Below are positions 54,978-63,786 of a stretch of DNA of 64,000 bases, one piece after another. The stretch covers positions 1,240,001 through 1,304,000 of the forward strand of contig NZ_FNTJ01000002.1 in assembly GCF_900105185.1 (NCBI RefSeq), given 5' to 3'. Position numbers and translations under genes: made by a program. Positions within the stretch are counted from its first letter, which is position 1. Every line of letters starts with the position of its first letter. The notes beneath the pieces were generated by a model. It did not search any database. It was not told the DNA's origin and was given only the letters and a program-made list of their open reading frames with translations. Source of the DNA: Pseudomonas saponiphila. Lineage in GTDB: Bacteria > Pseudomonadota > Gammaproteobacteria > Pseudomonadales > Pseudomonadaceae.

Positions 54978-55499
54978 GTGAAGAAATGGAAGTTAGCGTT
55001 ACTGGCTATGGTATCTGTGTCTGTAGCTGGATGTTGGCAGGGCGACTATGCATTCGAGGGAAAGTATTTCGCCGCAGAAGGTGAGGACTGCACAACGCCA
55101 TCCAGCGCCACGGACCGAGAGCAATACTTTTTGGAGATAACCAAGCAGGTACACAACGGCACTGCACTTTACTCGGCTAAATTTCCAATCGCGGCGCGGG
55201 CAGGAGCCCCGATTGTCGCCGCTCAAAGCGTCTCGGCAACAGACGATGATGAGCTTACCTTCAACTTCACCAAGCCAGAGGTGTCGGGAACGTTTTCAGG
55301 TAGCCCGGCAGTCGATATTGTCATCACCGTCATTCCGAACAAGAGTAAGGATGGTCATCTTTGGCTCAAAAAGGCAGAGCTCACAAGCGTGAGGAATGGA
55401 AAGGTCAGCGAAGCTGATCTTCTTAAAAACTTACGGCAAGCTATTCAAATAGGAAGGGTGGGAGCTTGTCTAAAAAAATCTACGGCATCAGCTTTATGA
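54978..55499 (+). CDS. Island lipoprotein, paralogue of the split gene at 60245
   Basis: This 173-residue predicted lipoprotein starts at GTG 54978, 7 bases after AAGGAGC. Its signal peptide is KKWKLALLAMVSVSVAGC with the lipid-modified Cys near residue 19. The mature part has ECx-type cysteines (GEDCTTP and GACLKK, perhaps a disulfide). It shares DREQYFLEITK, DDELTFNF and VIPNKSKDGHLWLKK with the gene at 60245-62331. Function is unknown. The two copies lie on either side of the island end. Confidence 0.8.
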   Translation: MKKWKLALLAMVSVSVAGCWQGDYAFEGKYFAAEGEDCTTPSSATDREQYFLEITKQVHNGTALYSAKFPIAARAGAPIVAAQSVSATDDDELTFNFTKPEVSGTFSGSPAVDIVITVIPNKSKDGHLWLKKAELTSVRNGKVSEADLLKNLRQAIQIGRVGACLKKSTASAL

Positions 55500-55658
55500 T
55501 CGGTGACTCTCGCTACCTTGGGCAGTAAAGCTTTATCTTTGATGACGCGTCAGAAACCTGCTAAAGCGGCGCCGACTTTCTAAACCTTCAAAGGCTCAGC
55601 TGGCTGGTAGTCGGCCGCCGCGAATAGCGGGCAATGGATATGGGCGAGTTAGGCGCGC

Positions 55659-58600
55659 TTAATGTCTGAGGCGTCGCCGAATGCCTGCCTCCGTATCCTG
55701 CCGCTCCGCCTCATGTTCGTAGGTCTCCACCATTGATGTTAAAAGTGATGAAGATACGAACGGATGGGAAAAGTTTAGAGCCTCGGCCCATCTGTGATAC
55801 TTCGCAGCTAGCTCTCTCTCCTGGCCTCCTCCCTCGCCACGCCAATGTGCGCCTCGGGAGTTGTAGAGCCCGGTATGAGCTCCTTGCGAAATCTCTTCGG
55901 AACCCAGCTCCTCCATGACATCGCGAACAACTTCATTTGGCCACACCCCATCCTTCCCCACAGGGGCATGCGATAGAAGCTTACCAAGGCAAATATCGGC
56001 TATTTCACTTCGGTCGAGTTCGAAGCATCTTTGGCGGACTGTCGCTATCCATTCAGATAGCTTTTCACGGGCGAGTTCCTCTATGGCTTCATCCTCGCCA
56101 GGTATCCGCTCCAAGGCTGTAAGCAAGCGATATCCTTGTTTAGCCAAGCGCTGCCTTCCTTCTTCGGTGCTTGACTCTGAAGGATCACTCCCAGGAGTAC
56201 TGCGCTTGTACGTCCAAGTTATAGCCTGGACGAATATTTCAGGATGGTCCTCGACATAGCGTTCTAGATTAGGAATTTGATGTCCATCACCACCTCGAAG
56301 CGAGGAAGCCAATACATCAATAAACATAAACTCAAGACCGGCTTTTTCCTCAATTGGCACATCGGGGTTTCGATCTAAGAGTTTAAAGGCTTGTTGGACC
56401 TCATAGCTTTGAAGCTGGTATTCACCGCCTTTATCGTTGCTTTCTTTTGAGATCCCGGAAAGCATCTTAACCAGTAGCTCTGGACGTACTTCATCAAGCT
56501 TGAAGTGAACTGAGGAGAAAGCTGCGCGAGGTCTTCCCGCACTAAGAAGATTCATGATGCCTTCGTTGTTCTGGTCTGGCGCATCAAGCACAAACTCCGG
56601 AACTACATCGCGCCAGTAACGACCCTGAGCATTAGATGAGAGTTGATCTAAGAGAGACCAAGTTTCTCTGCAATAACGTGAAAGAAGTAACATCTGCAGG
56701 GCGTCATTTTCAGAAATCTCATTGAGTAAATTCATGAAAAGAGTGGTGTGCTGTTCTTGATCAAGTCCCCTCAAAACGCCACTTGCGATGGAGTAATAGC
56801 TAGGGTTTTCATTCCCCTTGCCTATGCACTGTAGTACTAGTTCCCCAATCTGCTCAGCCTGCAAGATTCCGCGCGTTAGATACCAGCCGATTTGCCGGTG
56901 AGAATTGCCCTTAGCAGCAAGATCAAAAACTCCATTTAAACCATTAGTGGAGACAATCTCGCTCAAGGCTTCAAGGCGAAGTTTTTCGATGCGACGTTCG
57001 CGAGCCTCAAAATCAAGCTCCTCGCTAGAGAGTTCATCTGCTGACTCATCTACCCAGCCCTGCCTGAACAGCCATTCGTGCTTATTGACGACGTCAGTTG
57101 GCTCCATCGAGGCGTAAACATCCTTCGCGATTTTTGTAAGCATTGCCTGAGCAACTTCGTCACGAGCGGTCTTCCGTCTGCGTCTTGACAGCACCGTCAC
57201 GCGGATTTTTTCACGTACGCGGGCGATATCGGCATCTGTAGCTCCAGCTATTCGCCATTCGCCAATTAGTTTCCAGACCTTCTCTTGGTCCTCGACCGAT
57301 AGCGCGTGAAGCCTCGCGATGAGGTCACAGATCATGTCTACTGTGTAGGACGGCCTGCTCAGCGCTATATTGACCATTTCGCGGACAAAATTATTGATAG
57401 GCTCCCAGGTGCTGAATGGCTCACCGAAGCCATATCCATCTGGCCTCCATTTGGGTTTGTGGGTGTAGTCTCCAACCCGACTACCGAAATCACCGAACTG
57501 CTGGAGGCAGATTTCCCAGCCTACTGAAGGGTGTTTCTCCATCAGCATATGCATGGCCTTCAACCGCAAGGCGTGATCAGCTGCTGTCTGCGGCATCCAT
57601 GCTCTAAATATCGACCCCAGCGAACTGATTGGCTTATTCCCCCAATTATCATGAATTTTGATCTCGGCGAGCCGCCCTAAAATTTTGACTGCTCTAGGAA
57701 AGGTTGCAGGATTCCAAGCCAGCCCCTCAAGCGCCCAAAGAAGACCTGTGCGTTTAGGTGATGCAAAGGGGTCTGGTGCGACAGGGTGTAGCAAGTCCAT
57801 TGTGCAGGGCATATCTGATCTGAGGTCGCGCTCTATAATGCTCAAGAATTCCTTGGGGGCCGCTTCTGCATAGAGTGGGAGATCGCGATCATTCGCTTCT
57901 AATTTACGGGTTTCAAGCGGCTCAAGAAGTTCCGACACCAGTCTGGCGGCCGCTACTTCCCCATCAAAACCGAGGCGTTGCCCAAATAGGTGCTTTCCAT
58001 TCACAGCGAGCAAAACTAAGGTTTCAGAAATGCCGTTGCGCAGAGCTGAGGAGAACTCTCGTTTCTTTCCATGAATTGCCGCCGCCCAGCGATCTTTCTC
58101 TGGGAGGTCAAGGGCAGGGTCGTCTTCACCTAAAACGATTTTCGCGATTTCGAAAAAGTGATTGAGGTCACCAAGGGTTACCGACCCGGAAATCGCAAAT
58201 AGTGAGTCAATTTTTGAAATGACGCCGCGATAGTTTCCTAAGGACCACATGGGTGAATCGTTAAGCAGAAGTAGTTCCTGCACGCGTCTTTCCAGTGCGT
58301 CAAAGGAGAGGTCATTCGCTAGCAGTGATAGAGCTGTATGGTCTGCATCATTGCGCGTATCCCAAGTTCCTAAGAGCACGAGCGGGACGAGGTCAGAGGC
58401 GGTCTGATGATTGACTGCCCAAGTAGGAGTCTTTATCGCTGGGATTGTAGAAAGTACCCGTCGCAGCACAGTCAACGAGCGGCCAGAAGCGTTGGTGAAT
58501 CTATTGATGTCGTCGCGTCCTTTGTTCATCGCCTCAAGAGCTTTGTTGAAGGCCTCATAACCTAATGGCTCTAGGATGATATTCGGGTTAGCATTCGCAG

Positions 58601-59762
58601 CGTTGCGCGGGTACACCACGATAGTACGCAGGGACCCACTATAAGGCCCGAATTCCCGCTCGACGTTTCGAGTATGGGCAACGGCAATGAAATTAGTCGT
58701 GCTCTGTGCAAGATGTGGTAGCACTCCACATTCGTCAAAAACAAGTACTTGGTCTTTGTGAGTGTGGAACTCCGGCTCGCTGAACATCTGGCTCAAGAAT
58801 GCAATTGCCTCTTCAACCGAGTCGGCCGTTATAATGAGTGGCTCTGAGTCGCACTTCGAAAGAAATGATTTTATACGGCTGCGCCAGACATCAATCGGGG
58901 TGCTGAAGAGTGACGGGTGAAGGGGGGGGGTTGCGACATTGGCCCAATCGGTCCAACACTTCTCGAGAGTGCGAACGCCTTTCGAGGGGCGTTCAGTTTG
59001 ATTGGCAAACCATGTTTGTGCCGCAATCGATGTTTCCATCCATTGCTCTAAGTCGCTGACGTCGTAGGCTCGGACGTCCTTCCAAAGCCCCTTTGCCTGC
59101 ATGGCAGTAACCCATGCTGTCTTTCCAGGCCATCGCCGCGGTGTGACAAACACAAATGTTGTATTTTCTCGATCCGCTTTCTCAATCGCCTTTACGCTCT
59201 TCGAAAAATCGCCGTCAGCTTTTCCTTTGATGTCAACATTGACCCCGAACTCCCACCCTGACACTCCTTCAGGAATCCAAGGCGTACCTGAAGAGGCTTT
59301 GATGAAGCCATCCCATCCTGGGCGTTCCGCATCATCATTACCGGGGAAGTCAACCTTCTCCAAGTTATCGCCAGTCGAATTGACAAGCGTGCGAAGCAGA
59401 ACCGAAAGCTGTGTGCGGGCCGCGATTGTTTTTGAAAACCAATCGCTTATGTCATTGCCCGTAATACTGAGAAAAGGTGCTACATAGGCGCGCGCGCTCG
59501 CAGTTGCAGCACCTGTCTTCGCGGCGTGTGAGTCAAAAGAATTCTGTAGGTTAAGGATATCTGTGGCTGGTACACCAAAAACTCGCTCCAACCGGGCGGC
59601 CATATCAGGTGTCGCTGACACCTTCGCGTTGAGGAAGTTTGACACTCCGGGACGGCTGATGCCGATGAGTTTGGCTGCTTCGGTCACCGTCAGCTTTCGA
59701 GGTTTGAGGATATTATCTCGGACCCAGTGACCCGGGTGCGGGGAGGTATCTTTCTTTTCCAT
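55659..59762 (-). CDS. Large HTH / nuclease-like / STAND-like protein, candidate defence protein
   Basis: This 1367-residue protein starts at ATG 59762. Residues 15-75 are a HigA/XRE-type helix-turn-helix (LIGISRPGVSNFLN). Residues 140-245 have a nuclease-like pattern: GWDG at 149, WEFG at 170 and a Lys at 179-181. FVFVTPRRW (203-211) and YDVSDLEQWM (233-242) follow. Residues 305-440 resemble a STAND-type NTPase module whose P-loop is replaced by ITADSVEEAIAFL. A Walker B-like VLVFDECG (339) and GRSLTVLRRVL (427-437) remain. About 900 residues of helical, repeat-like sequence follow, as in sensor parts of defence proteins. The domain reading is inference. The gene is alone on its strand, AT-richer than the chromosome, and near the island end, where cargo is common. 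Confidence 0.75.
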   Translation of the reverse strand: MEKKDTSPHPGHWVRDNILKPRKLTVTEAAKLIGISRPGVSNFLNAKVSATPDMAARLERVFGVPATDILNLQNSFDSHAAKTGAATASARAYVAPFLSITGNDISDWFSKTIAARTQLSVLLRTLVNSTGDNLEKVDFPGNDDAERPGWDGFIKASSGTPWIPEGVSGWEFGVNVDIKGKADGDFSKSVKAIEKADRENTTFVFVTPRRWPGKTAWVTAMQAKGLWKDVRAYDVSDLEQWMETSIAAQTWFANQTERPSKGVRTLEKCWTDWANVATPPLHPSLFSTPIDVWRSRIKSFLSKCDSEPLIITADSVEEAIAFLSQMFSEPEFHTHKDQVLVFDECGVLPHLAQSTTNFIAVAHTRNVEREFGPYSGSLRTIVVYPRNAANANPNIILEPLGYEAFNKALEAMNKGRDDINRFTNASGRSLTVLRRVLSTIPAIKTPTWAVNHQTASDLVPLVLLGTWDTRNDADHTALSLLANDLSFDALERRVQELLLLNDSPMWSLGNYRGVISKIDSLFAISGSVTLGDLNHFFEIAKIVLGEDDPALDLPEKDRWAAAIHGKKREFSSALRNGISETLVLLAVNGKHLFGQRLGFDGEVAAARLVSELLEPLETRKLEANDRDLPLYAEAAPKEFLSIIERDLRSDMPCTMDLLHPVAPDPFASPKRTGLLWALEGLAWNPATFPRAVKILGRLAEIKIHDNWGNKPISSLGSIFRAWMPQTAADHALRLKAMHMLMEKHPSVGWEICLQQFGDFGSRVGDYTHKPKWRPDGYGFGEPFSTWEPINNFVREMVNIALSRPSYTVDMICDLIARLHALSVEDQEKVWKLIGEWRIAGATDADIARVREKIRVTVLSRRRRKTARDEVAQAMLTKIAKDVYASMEPTDVVNKHEWLFRQGWVDESADELSSEELDFEARERRIEKLRLEALSEIVSTNGLNGVFDLAAKGNSHRQIGWYLTRGILQAEQIGELVLQCIGKGNENPSYYSIASGVLRGLDQEQHTTLFMNLLNEISENDALQMLLLSRYCRETWSLLDQLSSNAQGRYWRDVVPEFVLDAPDQNNEGIMNLLSAGRPRAAFSSVHFKLDEVRPELLVKMLSGISKESNDKGGEYQLQSYEVQQAFKLLDRNPDVPIEEKAGLEFMFIDVLASSLRGGDGHQIPNLERYVEDHPEIFVQAITWTYKRSTPGSDPSESSTEEGRQRLAKQGYRLLTALERIPGEDEAIEELAREKLSEWIATVRQRCFELDRSEIADICLGKLLSHAPVGKDGVWPNEVVRDVMEELGSEEISQGAHTGLYNSRGAHWRGEGGGQERELAAKYHRWAEALNFSHPFVSSSLLTSMVETYEHEAERQDTEAGIRRRLRH

Positions 59763-59787
59763 GGCCTGGCTCCGACATTTGTAAAGT

Positions 59788-59804
59788 GTAAGGTTACACC
59801 TTAC
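59788..59804 (-). promoter_or_regulatory. Palindromic operator upstream of the large HTH protein
   Basis: GTAAGGT-TAC-ACCTTAC is a perfect 7-bp-arm palindrome 26-42 bp before the start codon. Position and symmetry fit autorepression by the N-terminal HigA-like domain of the downstream protein, which is an inference. Confidence 0.65.
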
Positions 59805-59866
59805 GATTATCGCTGGCGGTTAAGCAAGACCTGTCTGTATCAATTGCGCGCAGGGGAAAAGCAGCT

Positions 59867-59885
59867 GAGTACCTAAACGAGTACC
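59867..59885. other. Integrase arm-type sites, right
   Basis: GAGTACC at 59867-59873 and 59879-59885 has the same 12-bp period as the pair at 40352-40370. This supports the right boundary of the island. Confidence 0.65.
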
Positions 59886-59938
59886 CTTTCGTCGTCTTAA
59901 ACAGAGGTATCTACTAAAATTAAAGGGTTTTGGTGGGT

Positions 59939-59964
59939 AGGTTTCGTTCCTGTCTCCGCACCAG
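59939..59964. other. attR core (imperfect copy of tRNA-Thr 3' end)
   Basis: AGGTTTCGTTCCTGTCTCC then GCACCAG repeats the tRNA-Thr end, with a base difference in the T-loop part and one missing G. The next 280 bp (59965-60244) hold no supported gene. Confidence 0.7.
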
Positions 59965-60549
59965 AATCGAGTTTGGAGTGGTTGTCGAATACGGACCCTC
60001 CAGCAACGCCCGTCTAGCGCTGAATGAGCGCCCTCGAAAGATACTTCTCCGAGAAACGCCGGCAGGCAGGTTTAACCTGTATTGAGTTCGTGGTTAGTGT
60101 CCATGAGTCATTATTGATAGTTGTCAGGGTTTGCTCTGCAAGTTTCAGGAGCAGCTGTTCTATTCAGTTGGGCGGTGCTGTGGTTTTTTTGTTGAGTGAG
60201 CGATGTTGCCCATAATGGCGCCCGGTAATGGCGGAGTATTCAGCGTGAAGAAGTGGAAGTTGGCGTTAATCGGTGCAGTGTCGCTGGTCCTGGCAGCCTG
60301 TGAGAAAGCCCCTTCGTATGAGTTTGAGGGGCAGTATTTTGTAACTGAGGGTGAAGAATGCACGACCCCAGAAAACACGAAAGATCGTGAACAATATTAT
60401 TTGGAGATAACCAAAGAAGTTCGGGGTGGAAGCGTATCGTTCTCGGCCAACTTTCCAACGGCTTCGAAAACTGGATTGCCTGTTGTCAGTGCGCAAAGCG
60501 CCTCACCCGATGATGATAACCAGCTGACTTTTAATTTTTATGCGCCTAA

Positions 60550-62110
60550 CCCGGATTTCTCATGAGGCCGGCAGGCGTGGCCGGTGAAGCCTCGGTGTAT
60601 CAACAACCTGCCTTCCACCGCTAAAAATTGATCGTTTTTTATTCAATTCCCGCGTATGGGGCGCACTGCCCCCTTTCCCCCATTGAGCCGGGCCGGGGGC
60701 GCCCGCCTGTTCAGGTCGGCTTGAGGCGGGCAACCAGCCCCGCAAAGAGTTCCTGATGCGGATAGGCCTCGCTGATCAGCACGCGGATGCGCCGGCTGTT
60801 GCGAATGATCACCGCACCGATCTTGAGCAGTTTCAAGCGCAGGTTATGGATGCTCATGCGCGCCAATGCGGTGCCCTGGAGATGATCGCGTAGCCGTTCG
60901 AACAGCACATAGGCAAAGGCCGACAGCATCAGCCGCCACTGGTTGGTCCACCAGCGTGGGCTGGAGGTGCGGTCGGCGAACAGATCCAACTGTTGGTCCT
61001 TGATCCGATTCTCCATGTCGCCACGGCCGCAGTAGTCTTCGTAGTACTGCTGGGCAGCATCCTCGGCAAAGCGGGACACGACGATGAAGCGTGGATTGGC
61101 ACCCTGCTCGCCATGTTCCAGGCGCGACACGACCAGGCGGCGCCTACGCCAACTACCGGCCTGATAGAGGAAGCGATACACGCCGGACATCTTCTGCCCG
61201 GTTTCTTGGTAGGCCTCGGCGACAGCTTGCATGGCCGGCGCCGCCATCCGCTGCAGGCGGGTGTTGCGGGCCAGACCCACCACATAATCCACCTGCTTGC
61301 GGTCACACCAGTCGAGCATGCGATGTCGGCAAAAACCGCCGTCACCGCGGAACACGATGCGGGTCTCTGGCCAGAAGCGGCGAATGAACTTGACCAGCAG
61401 TGCCAGGATGGCCCAACTGTGTCGGGCGCCATCGATGTTGCTCGGGCGCAAATAGCTCACCAGCAGATGGCGACCACAGAACACATAGAGCGGCAGGAAG
61501 CAGTAATGGTCGTAATAGCCATGGAAGAAGCGCCCTTCCTGATCACCATGCACCGGCACATCGGTCGCATCGAAGTCGAGCACGATCTCAGCCGGCGCCT
61601 GGTCATGCTGGGCGATGAAGTGCTCCCACAGCAGGCGATGGGCTTGCACCACCGTTTCGCGATCGGCTTGCTGTTCCAGGCGCCCCAGAGTGGATTTGCC
61701 GGCCAGCGGTTGCAGGCGGTTGACCGCAGTCTGCAGCGCGTAGTCATGGCGCAGGCCGTCATGATCGTTGAGATCCTCGTAGCCGGCGGCCAGTGCATAG
61801 ATACGCTGGGCGAGCAGTGTCTGCAGTCCATGCTGGACACGCCCAGGATCACGCCGATCGGGAACGATTTTGGCCAGGCGGCGGGTCAAGCCATGTTGCC
61901 GGTCGACCTCGCGCAGCAGCAACAAGCCCGCATCCGAGGTGATGTGACCACCGGTGAAAGAGGCCTCGACGAGGCGGCGAGAGAGGGGTGAAAAGTGGAG
62001 TTTTTCTGGTAGCATTTTGTGCGCGGCTGAAGACTTATGGGGCTTTGTTTGGCGACAAGAATCATAAGGCTTTCAGCCGTTTTTGTTTATGCGGTCATGA
62101 GAAATCCGGG
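60550..62110 (-). mobile_element. IS1380-family insertion sequence (1561 bp)
   Basis: Perfect 16-bp terminal inverted repeats CCCGGATTTCTCATGA (60550-60565 and 62095-62110) bound the element. It is flanked by the four-base target duplication CTAA (60546-60549 and 62111-62114), the duplication length usual for IS1380. It holds one transposase gene. Confidence 0.95.
60711..62015 (-). CDS. IS1380-family transposase
   Basis: This 434-residue DDE transposase has acidic residues visible in VLDFDATDVPVHG, VFRGDGGFCRHRM and RGDMENRIKDQQLDLFADR. It begins MLPEKLHFSPLSRRLVEASF and includes the GHITSDAGLLLLREVD segment typical of the family. It fills most of the element and appears intact, so the element may still move. 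Confidence 0.94.
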   Translation of the reverse strand: MLPEKLHFSPLSRRLVEASFTGGHITSDAGLLLLREVDRQHGLTRRLAKIVPDRRDPGRVQHGLQTLLAQRIYALAAGYEDLNDHDGLRHDYALQTAVNRLQPLAGKSTLGRLEQQADRETVVQAHRLLWEHFIAQHDQAPAEIVLDFDATDVPVHGDQEGRFFHGYYDHYCFLPLYVFCGRHLLVSYLRPSNIDGARHSWAILALLVKFIRRFWPETRIVFRGDGGFCRHRMLDWCDRKQVDYVVGLARNTRLQRMAAPAMQAVAEAYQETGQKMSGVYRFLYQAGSWRRRRLVVSRLEHGEQGANPRFIVVSRFAEDAAQQYYEDYCGRGDMENRIKDQQLDLFADRTSSPRWWTNQWRLMLSAFAYVLFERLRDHLQGTALARMSIHNLRLKLLKIGAVIIRNSRRIRVLISEAYPHQELFAGLVARLKPT

Positions 62111-62600
62111 CTAAGGAATCAGCGACACCTCCTGAGGCTGCAAAATTTAATATCGTACTTTCCGTTATTCCTAATCAAAGCAAGGAAGGACACTTGTGGG
62201 TGACCAAGGATGAAATGAATATTGCCCGCGATGGAGCCGTTCAGAAGTACGACATCCTGGAAAATCTCAGAAGATTTTTCGAACTCGGCAAGGCAGGACT
62301 CTGCTTGAGAAAAGGCACGACGACCGGCTGAGCAACCGTGTTTCCTGAGGTTTCTGGCGAGGCTGTATGTGGTGATGGCCCGCAAATCCGCCGGTTTTTC
62401 TCTCGTGGGTGCATCAGGTCATATAAATCGTCGCTCAAAGGTCCTATATTCGGTTGCTGTCTGAGTACCAGCATGCTGTTTTCAGATGATCCCGAATGGT
62501 TCTGAAGGCCAGATAAATCGCCGTTTACGACGATTTTTTGCGGCAGAGAGATCCCAACGATCCAGATCCATCTTCCATTCCCATGATCAGAGAGAACGAG

Positions 62601-62897
62601 ATGATTCCTAAAGAGGCAAGAATCGACGTAGCGCTTGAACGGTACCTGGCTGCCACGCCTTCCTTGCAAGAGGAAATCAGTGCCCTGAGCCCCGAAGAAC
62701 AGAAGCAGCAAGCGCAATGGGCGTTTGAGGACGAGGCAGAGTCTCGCGGCATCGAGCCGTGGGAACTGGTGCTCGATCTGGTGGCCGAGACACCGGAGGA
62801 ACTGAAGGCCATGCGCCTGGAGGTGCATCAGGAGGTTGCTGAAGCGCTGGGCATGGACCTTGAGGACTATCTGCAGCTCAACGAAATCGACGATTGA
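62601..62897 (+). CDS. DUF6388-like conserved hypothetical protein
   Basis: This small acidic protein of 98 residues (from ATG 62601, MIPKEARIDVALERYLAATP) is helical and rich in Glu, with WAFEDEAESRGIEPWELVLDL and EEYxxL-like LEDYLQLNEI at the end. It resembles the Pseudomonas family DUF6388, named from memory. ATG 62601 is preceded by AGAGAG. An in-frame ATG at 62583 has no ribosome-binding site. Function unknown. A terminator follows and is shared with nadC. Confidence 0.75.
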   Translation: MIPKEARIDVALERYLAATPSLQEEISALSPEEQKQQAQWAFEDEAESRGIEPWELVLDLVAETPEELKAMRLEVHQEVAEALGMDLEDYLQLNEIDD

Positions 62898-62901
62898 GCC
62901 C

Positions 62902-62931
62902 AACGCCAGCCTGATCCAGGCTGGCGTTTTT
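62902..62931. terminator. Intrinsic terminator between the DUF6388-like gene and nadC
   Basis: AACGCCAGCCTG-ATC-CAGGCTGGCGTT is followed by Ts. It lies between convergent genes. Confidence 0.9.
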
Positions 62932-62937
62932 CATTCA

Positions 62938-63786
62938 TCACAGGCTCAGGCGCATGGACAGGTCCACAGCCTTCACGTCCTTGGTCATGGCGCCGATGGA
63001 AATGTAGTCCACCCCGGTTTCGGCAATCGGCCGCAGGGTGCTTTCATTGATCCCGCCACTGGCTTCCAGCTTGGCCTTGCCGGCATTCAGGCGCACGGCC
63101 TCGCGCATATCGTCCAGGCTCAGTTCGTCGAGCATGATGATGTCGGCTCCGGCTGCCAGCGCTTCCTTCAACTCCTCAAGGCTTTCCACTTCCACTTCCA
63201 CCGGCTTGCCCGGGGCGATCTTGTGGGCGGCGCTGATCGCCTGGGCGATGCCCCCGCAGGCAGCGATATGGTTTTCCTTGATCAGGAAGGCGTCATACAG
63301 GCCGATGCGGTGGTTATGGCAGCCGCCACAGGTGACCGCGTACTTCTGCGCCAGGCGCAAGCCAGGCAGCGTCTTGCGGGTATCCAGCAGCTTGACCTGG
63401 GTATCGGCGACAAAGTCGGCCAGATAGCGGGCGCGGGTGGCCACGCCGGACAGCAGTTGCAGGAAGTTCAGCGCGCTGCGTTCGCCAGTGAGCAGCGACC
63501 GGGCCGGTCCTTCGAGGTGAAACAACGCCTGATTGGGTGCCACTCGCTCGCCGTCAGCCACTTGCCAGTGCACGGCGACCCGTGGATCCAGTTGGCGGAA
63601 CACCGCGTCGACCCAGGTTGTGCCGGCGATCACCGCGGCTTCGCGGGTAATGATGGTGGCCTTGGCCAGACGTTCGGCCGGGATCAATTGCGCGGTAATG
63701 TCGCCGCTGCCGATGTCTTCCAGCAACGCGCGGCGCACGTTGGCTTCGATTTCGGCGGTCAGGTCGGCGAGGCGTAGATTCGGCAT
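62938..63786 (-). CDS. nadC: Nicotinate-nucleotide pyrophosphorylase (carboxylating), quinolinate phosphoribosyltransferase
   Basis: This 282-residue enzyme converts quinolinate and PRPP to nicotinate mononucleotide in NAD synthesis. It begins [21 protein letters not shown] and shows [49 protein letters not shown] and the PRPP-binding [14 protein letters not shown] and [13 protein letters not shown] 63786 is the usual start. An extension 19 codons upstream is not conserved. The 214 bp from here to the window end hold no gene that I can support. Confidence 0.97.
   Translation of the reverse strand: MPNLRLADLTAEIEANVRRALLEDIGSGDITAQLIPAERLAKATIITREAAVIAGTTWVDAVFRQLDPRVAVHWQVADGERVAPNQALFHLEGPARSLLTGERSALNFLQLLSGVATRARYLADFVADTQVKLLDTRKTLPGLRLAQKYAVTCGGCHNHRIGLYDAFLIKENHIAACGGIAQAISAAHKIAPGKPVEVEVESLEELKEALAAGADIIMLDELSLDDMREAVRLNAGKAKLEASGGINESTLRPIAETGVDYISIGAMTKDVKAVDLSMRLSL

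Larger units (their letters stand above)
40212..59964. mobile_element. Genomic island integrated in tRNA-Thr (about 19.7 kb)
   Basis: The left end is the intact tRNA-Thr 3' end and the right end is an imperfect copy of it. A tyrosine integrase reads inward from the tRNA. Paired GAGTACC repeats lie inside both ends. Contents include AlpA, a TrfA-family initiator with iterons, a conjugation-like membrane protein, two IS21 copies and a large HTH protein. Codon and base use are visibly more AT-rich than the flanking chromosome. It looks like a decayed integrative element with a plasmid-type replicon. Few transfer genes remain. Confidence 0.82.
60245..62331 (+). pseudogene. Lipoprotein gene split by IS1380-family element
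   Basis: The first part (60245-60549, GTG start after GGAG) encodes signal peptide KKWKLALIGAVSLVLAAC and EGEECTTPENTKDREQYYLEITK. The second part (62115-62331) encodes FNIVLSVIPNQSKEGHLWVTKDEM and ends GLCLRKGTTTG. Removing the element and one CTAA joins GCGCCTAA to GGAATCAGCG in frame. The restored protein of about 173 residues is a paralogue of the gene at 54978. As it stands, translation ends a few codons into the element (TGA at 60563-60565). Confidence 0.9.

Noticed and set aside
55659..59762. A HigBA-type toxin-antitoxin pair because of the HigA-like HTH
   Set aside because: There is no separate small toxin gene next to it; the HTH is the N-terminus of one very long protein.
62119..62385. 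An 88-codon minus-strand frame after the IS1380 element
   Set aside because: It is opposite the restored C-terminal part of the lipoprotein, whose plus-strand frame matches its paralogue.
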